The notes under the pieces were generated by a model that was not told the origin of the DNA, searched no databases, and saw only the letters and a program-made list of their open reading frames with translations. A program made the translations under genes and the position numbers. Shown piece by piece: positions 12,901-24,329 of a stretch of 64,000 nucleotides of DNA. Origin of the DNA: Pyrus communis (Eukaryota; Streptophyta; Magnoliopsida; Rosales; Rosaceae); assembly GCF_963583255.1 (NCBI RefSeq), contig NC_084803.1, forward strand, positions 26,386,428-26,450,427. Direction: 5' to 3'. Position 1 is the stretch's first letter. Each line of letters opens with the position of its first letter.

Positions 12901-13981
12901 CTGCACAGATTGTTAGAAGATCAAATTTGGCACAATATTGGAGACCCACATTTAAACATAATAAGTGATCTCAATCAAAATCTACATGCTTTCATGCCTA
13001 ACATAATGAATCTCTGGAAAATAATTTTGTCTCTCTTCAAATAAAAAATTTATTTGCCTCGCATAGATCATGTGTAAAATGAGATAAATGGAGAGTTTTC
13101 TACCTCTGAAAAGGTCCCAGTTAATTTATTCAGCAGTGTAGATTTCCCAACTGAAGGGAAACCCACCAAACCAACTCTTGCATCTCCGCTTTTAGTGACA
13201 TCAAAACCTTCACCAGCACCACCACCGCCTTTTGACGGAGGCTCAAGTAGATCTCTCCTTAGCTTTGCAAGTTTAGCCTAGCAAAAATTGATAGATCACT
13301 ATTGTCAAAAAATTTGACCATGCACGGCAAAATATTGACGAACATTACGATGAAAAATAATATAACTCACCTTCAGCAAACCCAAGTGATGGGCAGTAGC
13401 TTTGTTCTTTTGAGTCCTAGCCATCTGCAATTAGTAAGTAAAGAAATATTAAAATTCTAGTTACTACTCAAAGAATCTGACATATCCAGATTCCAGAAAC
13501 ACCACCTCCAAAACAATAAACGCATTTCAACGGCAAATTGAAAATAAAAGAAATCAAATTTACCAAAATCTGGACCTATAACTATTCCAAAACTAAACTT
13601 TACATGTTAATCATACAGGTCTACAAAAACAAGATAATAAATTAAATTTTCAAATTACGTTTTCCTTGATTGGAGAGAGTTGAGTTGGTAATGCTATAAT
13701 AAAATTTTTACTTGACAAATTTTTGTTTCCTCTTCTAATTTACATTTTATTCAACTTTTTTGTTAATTACTCGAAACCGAATAAAAGGAACTGCAAAAGA
13801 AAAATAAGCATTGAAACCCTAAGCATCTAACAAGTGATCAGGCTATACATAAAGTATTCAATCTTCCCTAAATTAATGTAGGGTTTGTCGTTGGCAGAGA
13901 AAGTAGAAGAGAGGGTATTGGGGTTGCAGGCAAAAGTACCTCATCTTCAATATCCTTGATTTTCTGCATCAGAGTCGCCAT
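6952..13981 (-). CDS. DRG1: DRG1, developmentally regulated GTP-binding protein
   Basis: This is a cytosolic OBG-HflX superfamily GTPase that in eukaryotes works with a DFRP/ZC3H15-type partner on translating ribosomes. Exons, in transcription order: 13940-13981, 13371-13424, 13104-13277, 11106-11177, 10788-10847, 9635-9744, 8664-8963, 7739-7930, 7133-7184, 6952-7002. All introns are GT-AG and the total is 1107 bp, giving 368 residues, the usual family length. Visible motifs are G1 GFPSVGKST (71-79), G2 around the TT of [11 protein letters not shown] (94-104), G3 DLPG (117-120), the family-specific [11 protein letters not shown] just after it, G4 NKID (248-251) and G5 SAH (271-273). A TGS domain runs from about residue 290 to 367, ending IIKKV. 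The start is the first ATG of [14 protein letters not shown], matching the conserved DRG1 N terminus. It stands alone, with no frameshift or missing motif. The DRG1 rather than DRG2 call rests on recalled family sequence. Confidence 0.96.
8312..8507. repeat. 96-bp tandem duplication in DRG1 intron 7
   Basis: Two adjacent copies start with actgatgcattgtagag at 8312 and 8408 and both end near aacaggctttaatatttt. They differ by scattered substitutions, so the duplication is not recent. Confidence 0.85.
11178..13103 (-). other. DRG1 intron 3 (1.9 kb), no inserted gene
   Basis: This is the longest intron of the gene. It contains a 119-codon open frame on the opposite strand (11269-11628) and shorter ones, none resembling a known protein. 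I see no transposon ends in it. Confidence 0.6.
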
Positions 13982-14056
13982 TGTTGAAGCACGCTAGCTC
14001 CGAAACAGAGGAAAGGTTTAGTTGGCCTGTAATGGATTCTGCTCAAATGCTACTCC

Positions 14057-14058
<2 letters not shown>

Positions 14059-14092
<34 letters not shown>
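14059..14092. repeat. (GA)n microsatellite in the DRG1 5' leader
   Basis: About 17 GA repeats lie 80-110 bp upstream of the DRG1 start codon; on the sense strand they read (CT)n. CT runs of this kind are common in plant 5' leaders. Length variation here could be a usable marker. Confidence 0.9.
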
Positions 14093-14096
<4 letters not shown>

Positions 14097-14109
14097 GAGC
14101 AGAAGGTAC

Positions 14110-14990
14110 CAGAAGTAAATAGGGTTAGGGCGCGTCCTAGTCGAACCCGTTTATGAATAATTTGTGGAGTTCCCCATTTTACCCTCCAACTAGCCTTTCG
14201 CGCGGTCCACAAGAGAAATTACAAATCATGTGTGTGTCCGTATACGCGACTTCTAAATTTTTGAGACAAAATTTCATGCATATGCTTGTGGGTTAGGAAC
14301 TTCCAAATTTCAAGGAATTAGATATGTTGCGATCATAAAAAACTAAATTTAAGAGATCAGAAAATGCAACACATAAGCGTGGTTATTCCTAAGGATGATT
14401 TTTTTTATCGAATTGGATAGGAGGTTTCTAATGCCAATCCCAAAAAATCGGAATCAAACTTTAGTACCAATGTTAGAATATTCAGTTTTTTTTGAAATCA
14501 GTATTATCTCGAAGTTTCATAACATAATTCAGATTTCCTACATTTTGCAAGATCTTAGAAAATTTCAAGTTATTATGTATTAACATTCAGTTTTTTTTTT
14601 ATAAATAAAATAAAATATTGTTATGTATTTGTGTATACTTCTAATTAATCTATAGAGAAGACTATGTTTGCATGCAATTACAAGTGTGTATGACATATAA
14701 TCATATCAAACAAGATAAAATATGGATAGTTAGAGTTGATACAAAACTTGGCAACTTTCTATCTCCCTAAGGATGGTGGCAGTCCTTTATTTCTACTTTT
14801 CTTCCTTACCTTCTGCTACTAGTTTCCCCTACTATCATTTCCCACTAGTGTGTTCTGTCCACCCCACAAGCCATTGGCCCTGCTCACCAATGTCCTCAGA
14901 ACCATTCCTATCTTTTTTCTAATCCATGCTACCCTTCCATCTTCAAGGCCCTTCTCCATCCTTCTTAATCTTTTATGATTTGGCTCCATC
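14110..14990. other. upstream region of DRG1, no further gene seen
   Basis: AT-rich intergenic sequence. The DRG1 promoter should lie in its first few hundred bases, but I cannot assign a TATA box with confidence. No protein or transposon end was recognised. Confidence 0.4.
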
Positions 14991-14999
14991 CTTCATCAA

Positions 15000-15497
15000 T
15001 ATTATACCAACTTCGATTTGCAATCACTTTAAACCACAATCTGTTGCGATACATCAAGAAGGTGTGTAAAGTTTCGGAGTTTCACGCCAGCTCGAGTGCT
15101 CGCACCACCTTCTTCTCTTAGTCTGCTTTCGTTGGTAGTGTCGCAAATGGGTTTCCCACTAGCTTCTTTGATTTTTTCTACTTGGTGGCTGCAATCGGAG
15201 AAGGTTTCTTTGATGAATGATGGAGTCTTTATTCCTTTCATCTCTAAGGCATTGTTTAACCAGGTTTATGGTGATCGATGAGGTCGATGGCTCGTGCTGA
15301 TCAGAAAGTGATGCAGTGGAGGCTAGGGTTTTCTCTCTCTATTGGTTTGTTTCTATTTGTGAGCCCAATTTTTTGGTTAGGCTCTTGGTGTTTTGTTTTG
15401 CAGGGCCATGTTTTCTTTGTATATTTGTTTGGGGCATCTGATGTGTAAATTTCATTTTGTTGGCAATGAAGCTTTGTCTTTGTACCAAAAAAAAAAA
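15000..15497 (+). mobile_element. probable LINE-like retroposon 3' end with poly(A)
   Basis: GT-rich, C-poor sequence ends in gttggcaatgaagctttg followed by tttgtacc and an A12 tract at about 15486-15497. The same gttggcaat ending is seen at 50065-50085 before another A-rich tail. This matches the look of plant L1-type LINE 3' ends, but there is no reverse transcriptase here, so the class is inferred. Confidence 0.45.
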
Positions 15498-15616
15498 GTG
15501 ATGATTTCACGCACCCTTGTTATTTTTTGGCCATTGATCTTCTTCAATTCATTTTATGCGAGAGCCAAAAATTGAGAGGGATGTGTGAGAAGCCAAAATG
15601 GGTGTATGGATAACAC
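15498..15616. mobile_element. diverged MITE related to the GGGGTGTG family
   Basis: It starts gtgatgatttcacgcac and ends gtgtatggataacac, poor inverted copies of each other. The inner words ggccattgatcttcttcaattcatt and gtgtgagaag match copies at 16948-17095 and 6217-6357. It sits directly behind the poly(A) tail of the preceding retroposon. Confidence 0.55.
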
Positions 15617-15630
15617 TTCTCTAAAATGGA

Positions 15631-15785
15631 TAATGCTAGGGAGACCAAATTTTTTAAACCAAATTTGCAAACCAAATGATGTGGTTGTTGATGATTGGAT
15701 TATTAGTTAAGCGTTGATTAACGTACTCATTTCTTGTCATTTCATTTGCAAATTTGGTTTAAAATTTTGGTCTTCATAGCATTAC
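15631..15785. mobile_element. 155-bp MITE, long inverted arms, copy 1
   Basis: The left arm reads taatgctagggagaccaaa... and the right arm is its inverted copy ending gcatta. The arms continue through ttaaaccaaatttgcaaa, about 50 bp each. A second copy is at 52232-52397. A C17 tract follows at 15789-15805. Confidence 0.8.
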
Positions 15786-15843
15786 CACACCCCCCCCCCC
15801 CCCCAAAAAAATGTATGATTATACTTCTCATTGTTAATATATC

Positions 15844-16640
15844 TAGGGGTGGTTTAGGTCGAGATCCCGAACTGAAACTCAACCCGAATCCCAAAATCAA
15901 ACCAAACACTGATTCTCGAATTTTAGGATGCCTGAATTTTTTCGTGATTTCGGGTCACTTCATGATTAGGCCTTGATAATGTTGGGCTTTTTAAACTCTT
16001 TTGGATTTTTAAACTTTTTAAACTATTAGCCCACTTGTTTCATTAATTGGATAGCCTAGTCCACAGTATAAATAATAAGCTCAAGTTCATACCAAAATTG
16101 TACAAAACTAATTGCACAGCCCGCTTGTTTCTAATTTCGTATCAAAGTTCACAATCTCATAAGTTCATACGAAGCAAAATGTTAAGCTTAAGTTCATGGG
16201 ACCAAAGTTCACAATCGTCTACCAAACTAGTTAATTAAAAGTGCATGCAACCAAAATGAAATAAGTTAAGTTTTGCAAACCAAACTTCCGAATAAATTTA
16301 GATTACGTTACAAACCAAAAGCAAAACATGAATTCATACGATTGGCGTTGTTGAACTTGAGGTAGTGGAGGAGGTGGCATTTCACTTTTTGTTAATTCTC
16401 CTCACCTCCCAAATTAAGCAACCCCAAAACAAATTAAACGATAAAACAGAATCTATTTAGAAAGTGAATGTATAAATAATGAATACTAAGAAAATAAAAT
16501 CATGAAATCAAATACTTCACTTACTCTTCTCTAAGTCTTCAAGTTCCTTGTAGAATATGAGTTCATTGATTGTAAGCTCCTTGTAGGACATTTCATTCCC
16601 CTTAGCCAATCACTAGTACACACTAAAACCTCAATCATTA
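15844..16640. mobile_element. terminal region of a hAT element
   Basis: The sequence starts ctaggggtgg and is followed by subterminal words such as cccgaa and aaaccaaa, as at many plant hAT ends. It lies directly downstream (minus-strand sense) of the hAT transposase remnant, so it is probably the 3' end of the same element. A matching opposite end was not found. Confidence 0.5.
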
Positions 16641-16646
16641 TAGGTA

Positions 16647-19233
16647 TTAAGGAGCTTTGAAAGGATCTATAACTCTCCAACCAAGAATAAAGGCATTCTC
16701 ACTAGCAACGGTGCTACTAGGAAGAGCAAAAACAGTCTTAGCAATCTTACTAAGAGTTGGATATGTTTCACAATTGTCTTTCCACCAATCCAAAATATTG
16801 AAACCTTCATATTTTAGGCTTTGATGTGGATCACTAAAGTACACATCCACTTTATTGGATATCTCATTTTGTTCGGATGCCACTCTTTTTTGCTAGATCT
16901 TCTTTTGCATCGTTCTAGCAACATCATCATCTTGCACCCTCAAAGAAGGGGTGTGATATCTACACACCCCATTTTACTTCTCACACACCTTTCTAATTTT
17001 TGGCCGTTGGATCGGATGAATTAAAGAAGATCAACAGACAAATATTAACAAGAGGTGTGTGAGAAGTAATTTGGGGTGTGTAGATAGCACACCCCTCAAA
17101 GAATCATCTACTACAACAACACTTGGTCTTTGGTACATGTAATACTACTACTAGAAACTTCTCCTTCCTTATACACCTTTTACAAATTGGTCAAGTTCTT
17201 TTTAATACTTGCCTTCACTTCAAAAGATTGTCTCACATGAATAGCCAGAGTTCCTCTAGGCTTGCCTCTAACATTTCAAATTTGTACTTCAGGTCGAGTG
17301 CTTAGGTTAAGGTTAACCTTTTCGATGTTACCCCAATTTTTGTCAAATTTAAGTTTCATGGAAGTAGCCACACTTTGCAAAGTGGCATTACAGAAATTAC
17401 AATTTTTTTCTTCTATCTCCACTTAGAATGCAATCATCATGCAGAGTATTAAGTTTGATGTTGGAGTTAGGGTTGTACTAAGTGTCAGTGTGGCATCATA
17501 AATTTTTTTAAGAAAGTTAGCAAAACTCAATGCCTTCTCCCAATCTTCCACCACCGGAGGACCCACCCGCTTCACCTTGGTTGTGACCCCTTTAAGTTCT
17601 TTAAGGACCTCCTCTTGAAAGTAAGAGATAAAAGTGTTGCACTCATCAGCCATCCTTGAGAACACTTGCTTAAATTTGAAAGTACTATTAAGCATTTCAT
17701 AGGTGGCATTTCATCTTTGACAACATCAAAAGGGGTGTTCGACATCTTATCAAATCTCATCAAGATGCATTACTCCTTAAAAGTTTCCAACCTTGCGGGG
17801 GATGAGTATATAAACTTGACACAATTTCGTATCCCTTCAATCTCATGACTAAGTTCCGTCATTCCATCTTTAATTAGAGAATTTTGCAAGAGGATTCAAC
17901 TTAGGTTTTTGGAGAAAATAAGGTGGTACTTATAGGGGTGTGGCCGGCCCTTTTAGGAGAATGGGGATCGGCCACATTTGGTGTTTTTTTGGTGTTAATT
18001 ACAATCAATTAGCTAATTGATAAATTAATTGAGTGATAAATCAATTAATTAGCTAATTAATATAATTTTGAAGAAATAATTTGGGAGTTACTGTGTGAGG
18101 AAGATTTGATGAGGATGGATGAAATAAGTTTTGAATAAATACCTATTTTGATCACTTTTAACCTTGATTGAGCCATGATTGTCCGCTGCTTATGCGTAGA
18201 AGTTTCGGTGTGCCTCGAGGGTAATTTTGTCTTTTTCATCCTAGAATCCAAATGTCGCCTCTGTATTTTTCTCGACTATTTTTGGCTCCATATTGTTGGC
18301 ACTAACATTGTCAACAGTAATGCTAAATACCTTGTCTATGCCCTAATCATTCAAGCATATCTTTAGACACCTCGTACATCACCGCTGTGAGATGTAATTT
18401 GGACAAAGTTTAGGATCCTTTTATGCAACATGCAATTATGTCCAAAAAATGGGCCGTCACCACCATATAATTAATATTTTGGATTGAGATCCAAGTATCG
18501 GTAGTGATACTCATCCTTAAACCATAAACCACACTTTTAATTTTTCCCTTCTCTGTAAAAAAACAAGTCCAAAACCATCGTCCCCACCTTGTGCATAGGA
18601 AGTTTGTACTTTGGATTCAAGTCATAGATCCAATCTCTAAAGTCCTCTTGATCAACCACCCTAAAAGATATCTCCGCCTTTATAATCCACTTCACACATT
18701 TCATATCAAGTTTTTCTTATTGAAAGTGTGAGCGACAACTGGACCTCCATCCCTCTTGTGACAACATTGGTTATTTTGAATACGGACATTCGAAGAGATT
18801 AGAAGCAAGGGCATTTCCTTAAATGATTAAGAATACATTTCGTCTCATGTGTTGGAGGACTTCGACGACACTTGCAATTTGCAATGATTGCATTCCGTTA
18901 TTGCCCTTGTAACCCCAAATTCATCGATCACATTTACCTTAGTGATCATTCCATGCTGGACTTAGCCCTTTACTCCAATTACTTTTTTTTTTCCGTTGAC
19001 CCACCCTACTTGCTAACGTGGCCACCGAAGGCACCTGCTGCATCTCCATTTCTTCACTTTCCTCATCTTCTTCTTCCTCTAATTCTTCTAATCCTATATC
19101 ATCATCCACATCCGAATCATCGTCATAATAATCTTCATAATAATCACTTCGAATATATTACGGTTTTCGTTTTACTCAGACCGAGATCTAGGTGTATTAT
19201 ATTGTAATTGGCTACTAGACCCGTTCATCTTGA
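16647..19233 (-). pseudogene. decayed hAT transposase (RICESLEEPER/Ac-like)
   Basis: Read right to left, a weak start near 19233 is followed by acidic sequence and a BED-finger scrap near 18870-18900 (ECNHC). Then comes a core stretch near 18430-18540 with ITTDTWISIQNINYMV, typical of plant hAT transposases, a middle region at 17423-17763 with GPPVVEDWEKA, and the C-terminal dimerisation domain at 16647-16883 (YPTLSKIAKTVFALP then STVASENAF). The coding sequence is broken by stops and frameshifts throughout and by a MITE insertion at 16948-17095. It cannot encode an active enzyme. RICESLEEPER-like host genes share this architecture, but the stops exclude a functional one here. Confidence 0.85.
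16948..17095. mobile_element. 148-bp MITE (family GGGGTGTG), copy 2, inside the hAT remnant
   Basis: Arms of about 43 bp start GGGGTGTGATATCTACACAC and end in the inverted copy. The insertion is flanked by the 8-bp duplication tcaaagaa (16940-16947 and 17096-17103). It interrupts the hAT transposase reading, so it arrived after that element. Confidence 0.92.
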
Positions 19234-21400
19234 TAATGCACAATAATATATCACAACCTAATCATATATCACAATTTGAGCATATATATATATATATATA
19301 TTACATGCTAAGTATATATCATATATAATATGTTACATTATCAAAAAATTAAGCTGCAAATTTATTAACACCATTTGACAATCAAACTACCATCCTTAAT
19401 GGGAGTAAGTGGTTATGTTGAGATGTGCATATATATTTTGGTCCTTGCTCAAGTAAAGATACGTTCCATTTTGAGAGATAAAATCTAGATCCATTACTAA
19501 AGGCGAACATAAGGTTTAAATTGAGTAAAAGATCAAAGTACAAGAAGCTTGTATTTGAGCAATGGCTTCTTCACGTAAAATCCTGAATTATCACAAGCAC
19601 CATATCACCAAGCTTTTATGTATGAATGTATCCTAAACCTTTGTAGTATTAATCCAAGGTATTTGAAGTTTTATTCTAATCCGTACATTTGTAAACAAAA
19701 CAAACAGAAAACTCATAAACTAATCTGTACACCTAATTAGTGTCTTTAACTGGTCTGAATATTATAAGATTGTGACTACAACACAAAGTCTATCTGGACA
19801 ATGTCAGTATTCTTAGCTAAGATAGAAATAGAACCTTCTGTTTGTTATATTATGGGTTTAAACTAACTTAAGAAAAATATTATTGTGTGACTGAAAAAGA
19901 ACATATCATGCTAATAGTTAATAGTTAATACCTCTAGCAAACAATCTCCAGTGTTTGATTTTACAGAAATATTCACATGATTATAGGTTAGTTTGATACA
20001 ACTAAATCTAGTTAGACAAAACAAAACTAAATTTGAATATTTCATCTCTTGCAAGCTTGGAAAACCAAACGCATATATGTTTGAAAATTGGCTTTGATTA
20101 CCAAAATGCCTTACTACAAAATAATTTTTCTCACCTACTGGGCGAAAAACATTTTAAATGCCAAAATTATTTTGTCAAACTTGCAATTTGCGATAATCAT
20201 TCTTGGGCTAAAATTGCATTATTGTCTTTATGGGTATAGACTCAAACTTGCAATCTGTGATCAAATTGCATCAAATGAGCAATAACAAGAGAACACATCA
20301 ATGGAATTGGCAGAGATTCACGTACACCTTTGCACGATAGAAACACAATAACTTATATGCTTAAAACTGACTTACATATATCCTCATGCAATATTCAAGA
20401 GGTAAATATGCTGGCATTTTGTTTAACAAGAAAAAAGTGCACAAGAAGCAGCATAACAAAAATGATAGTAGGACTGAAATATTCCAGATTGGAAAAAACT
20501 CACATTAGAAAACATAAACAGAAGGATTTTCAGATTAACAAATTGTGATTGAAGTCCATAAGCAAGTATTAATTACCAAGCTAAATGAGTTAGATTGAGC
20601 TCAGTTAGGTCAATATATATACACAACACACAAATGAATCAACCCAATCAGACAAATAAAGTCAATTTCTTACAACCCAACAAGCAAAGACATAAATCAA
20701 CTTTCCTGTCAAAAGTAGTAAGAAAACATCCCAATACTTTGATAGTTCATGGCAATGAACATAATGGCCTAGTCTCGTCCTCAATCAAGCACTCTAAGAT
20801 TCGAGGCTTAAAGCTATTTGCCAAAAACTTCACCCTACTACTGGAATCTCTTGGTCGTTTGTGGTTGGTGAAGCGTAAGGCTTGGTTGTGGTTAGTGCAG
20901 CTTAAGTCACTCAGACTTTTATTGCAAAGAGCGAAGATATGAATTGCAGGGGAAAATAAAAACCCTAAAACCTGACTTTTGTTGGTCACAAATTATAATG
21001 GGTTGCTTCTAAGTTTTTCTTAGTCTAGTTTTGCAAAATGGGCTTACCAAAGATGTTTTTTCAGCTTGAAATTTAAGAATTTTTTTTTAGTTAAAAACTT
21101 TAGACTCAAATCACATACCAAACATTCCCTTAGGTACTTGTTGCACCTACCTTCCTTTGTCAGTTTCTCAAGGTACTTCTTCCTTTTTATGCAACTGTTG
21201 GTATTATGACCTAGACCATGATGGAATGTACTTTGTTTGACTAGTCTGATGATGTTTTACTTTATGGGTGGTGGTAGCTTGAACCAAGGTTTGTTTTTGA
21301 AGTCAGAGAGAATGTGGTGGATCATAATTGAGAAATTGGTGAATGTCTTAAGTGTTGAGCCTTCTTTTGCTAGAGAATGGTCCTTGCTTTTGTTCCTTAA
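19234..21400. other. 2.2-kb stretch with no supported gene
   Basis: It contains an (AT)n run at 19278-19301 and many short chance frames (20033-20239, 20595-20942, 20747-20989). I recognise no domain, splice pattern or transposon end. The 5' end of the hAT element should be near its left side but no inverted terminus was found. Confidence 0.4.
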
Positions 21401-22004
21401 CTTTTTCTATCACGCCATGATCCTAAGATACCTCCATAACCGACACATGATATCAAGGCGTAACTATACCACCAACACGGATAGCTACCAAGACATGACT
21501 AAAATGAAACATTAGTTTAACAAGGCGAAATTGTTTTCTTTTATATTATGGCTGCATCTAACATTTGTGTTAGATTGTGTATGTACCCAAAAGATGAGAT
21601 CAAACCATTCGTAGTTCACCTTTCTCTTAAACTCTACAATTTCTCAAGGCATTAATTGGCAAGAAACAAGAGTTCCCGAATCACTCAATGAAACTCAACG
21701 AGCACGACTCACTAGATTCTAGAAAACTTAATGCAACCATTTAACAACTAGAGTACTTAACAACAATTCCACAACCACAATAAATGATTGATCCAAAGAA
21801 TAAAAGGTGGATAATATTAACTTAAACTACATTAATCAACCATTAAGATCATATATCATTTCAATATGTTTAATGAAGTTGACCTCTGCAAGGTTTGCTG
21901 CATTTCCCTACTTGAAATCCAAATCTCCAGCATTGTAACCCTAAGTGACAAAACCAGTATAAACTTGAGCAACTTCTATGCACAAGAATCTACTGTTCTA
22001 GACC

Positions 22005-22100
22005 AATGCAACGAAACCAAATAAAGAAAGGAATTCCAGACCACTCAACGGAACTAAACAAAGAAAGAGATTCTGGACCACTCAATGAAATCCAACTAGA
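22005..22100. repeat. two copies of an about 47-bp repeat
   Basis: The phrases aaagaaaggaattccagaccactcaac and aaagaaagagattctggaccactcaat follow one another. They lie at the left edge of the larger tandem array. Confidence 0.7.
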
Positions 22101-22124
22101 AAGTGGTCGGCCATTGCGAATTTA

Positions 22125-22560
22125 CCAAGCACAAATGCTCCTTACACAATGCAGATTAACCAAGGTAGGCAATGATCACTTATCGTCGATATACCAAGCA
22201 TGATCACCCCTAAAATATATATAGTCCCATAATGCAGATTAACCAAGCAGAACCAGAAACAATCATCTAATAATGTGGTCCCCCCTCCAATGCGGATTAA
22301 CTAAGCAGGATCATATCTTATAGTACTAGGTAGTGATCACCCATCGCTGATATATCAAGTATGATCACCCCTATAATGCATATGGTTCCCCATTGCGGAT
22401 TAACTACAGAACCAACCATAATCACAATCTAATAATGTGGTCCCCCAATGCGAATTAACTAGACAGGACCAATTCTTATAATAATAGATAATCATCGCTC
22501 ATCGTGGATATATCATATAATGCATATTTTCCCCTTTTGCAGATTAACCAAGCAAGACTC
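22125..22560. repeat. tandem array of about 160-bp units
   Basis: Roughly 2.5-3 diverged units share the order: aatgcagattaaccaagca, gatcacccatcg, gatatatcaagtatgatcac, then aataatgtggtccccc. The last phrase recurs at 22270 and 22430, giving the 160-bp period. The array is inside the LTR-like block and could be a promoter-type repeat of that element. Confidence 0.75.
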
Positions 22561-22640
22561 TCTATGTACCACATTGCTACATAGTGCAGTTGATCATCAC
22601 CCATCATACAACATACGTCATCCATCATACATCATACATC

Positions 22641-23164
22641 CAAGGTTCTAAAGACGCTAAGCACTAGTCAAGTGGCAGGTTGGGGCTTAGCGCCTAGACA
22701 GCTAGGTGGGGCCTAGTCGGGGACTTAGGCGAACTAGGTGAATTTAATTAAATTTATTATATAACATATAAATAAGTGCCTACTTATACTTTAAAAAATA
22801 AAAATATACTTGTATTGAGAATTTGGGAAAGTTAAAACTTAAAACTTAAGTCATCATGGCATTGCCATCATCACAAATTAATGCAGTAAAAATAAGAAAA
22901 AGCTCAAACCAAAAACCAAAATTGAAAATTCACTAATTCGTTATCTAGGTTCTTTTTTAGGAGGTTAGAAAACCTTCTAAGTTAATTAAAAAAAATTAAA
23001 AACAATAAAATCACCTAGCCACCGCTTAACCTGTCTAGCCCGCCTAACCGCCTAGGCAGCCACCTAGCCCCTACCCAATTTTTTTGCCAACTTTGGCTTA
23101 AACCACATCGGTCTTCCATCGCCTAGCACATGGGAAGCCACCTAGGCCGATTTTTAGAACAGTG
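22641..23164. mobile_element. 524-bp non-autonomous hAT element
   Basis: Terminal inverted repeats CAAGGTTCTAAA and (inverted) CACTGTTCTAAA are flanked by the perfect 8-bp duplication catacatc (22633-22640 and 23165-23172). Subterminal regions are rich in cctagg/gcctag words. There is no coding capacity. Confidence 0.92.
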
Positions 23165-24329
23165 CATACATCAACACCCATGATTTGCATTGTGAGAACA
23201 TACATTATCAAGTTCGCATGACAAAAAAATATCTAGTCATGCAGACATATAAGTCCTATAGCATACTTCTAATATGGTCATCGCCTCATCTTTGCATACT
23301 TGCAATCACACATTATCCTTCATTTTCTTTAGAAGTTTAGGACACATTTAAATCTCGGTAAGGTGCCACTTACATGCAAACTGAGTGGTACATCCCATGC
23401 TAATCAATGTAGGTCCACTAAGCTCCATTGGGTCTCTAATAATACTAATCTCAGTAATTAAGGTTGATTTGAAACATGTTGACCAAAAGTTAACCATCGG
23501 TTAAGGGTAACAACCTAGTAATCCAATCTAGAATATCCGTACATAAGATTTTCGATCCATAAATTTTTAAGATCTTCAAATAAAATGCACAACATAATAT
23601 AATTTCATAACAATCCATAGCATCACAATTAGGCCAGAAAGAAAAGGTCGGGTTACTGGTCAAACGCATGTTGCCGTACGCGGTGGCTTATGGCCCTGCC
23701 TTGCTGGAATTTTCAACAATCACCAAGATGACTCAAAATTTACTAAAGAGGTAGATTTCAAAGAGGAGAGTAATTTTTATACATTCACGGGAGTCCAAAA
23801 CTAGCCAATAGACGGTGAAAACCATAGGGAACACTTGGGTCGCTAGAAAGGTCGAGCCTCACCGCTCAACCATCATTGCACCGATGGGCAAACAAAGGGC
23901 AAAGTTTTGCTCAAGAACCCAAAAATTGTAAGATGGGGTGGTGGTTGTCAGCCTCATCAACGACGATGACGAAAATTGTACCTACAAAACAAATTAAGCA
24001 CCTTGGTTGTGACCAAAGCCACACACCCAGTGAAAGGGGGGGTTTGGCCAATGAATTTCAATTCCTAAGCCCGTTTCTCTGAAGAAAAAAAAATCAACTT
24101 CAACTACTTGAGAAGTGTGTAGAATGAGGTATTTATAGGGAGCATAGCCGACCACATAAATGGGGAACCCTACGCCACGTGTCAACGTCTAGTTGGACAA
24201 GTTGTGTCATTTAGTGAATGAAATTGTACTTATACAATGACACTAACAAGGCGTAGGTTCCCCACCTACTATGACTATTTAGATACTTCTGATGATTACC
24301 CAAGTGTTATACTATGACTATTTAGTAAA

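Larger units (their letters stand above)
21408..24320 (+). mobile_element. LTR-like block related to the solo LTR at 2349
   Basis: It begins tatcacgcc, and about 190 bp later has gatcaaaccattcgtagttcac, the same order of words as the LTR at 2349-4475 (gatcaagccattcgtagttcac). It contains a tandem array (22125-22560) and a nested hAT element (22641-23164). No protein domain is visible. The right boundary is a guess because I found no matching end or duplication. Confidence 0.4.

Noticed and set aside
18000..18062. AT-rich palindromic stretch (ttaattagctaattaa) as a regulatory site
   Set aside because: It is within the decayed hAT region, low complexity, and expected by chance in such AT-rich DNA.
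16647..19233. Domesticated hAT gene (RICESLEEPER-type host gene)
   Set aside because: Stops, frameshifts and a MITE insertion break the coding sequence.
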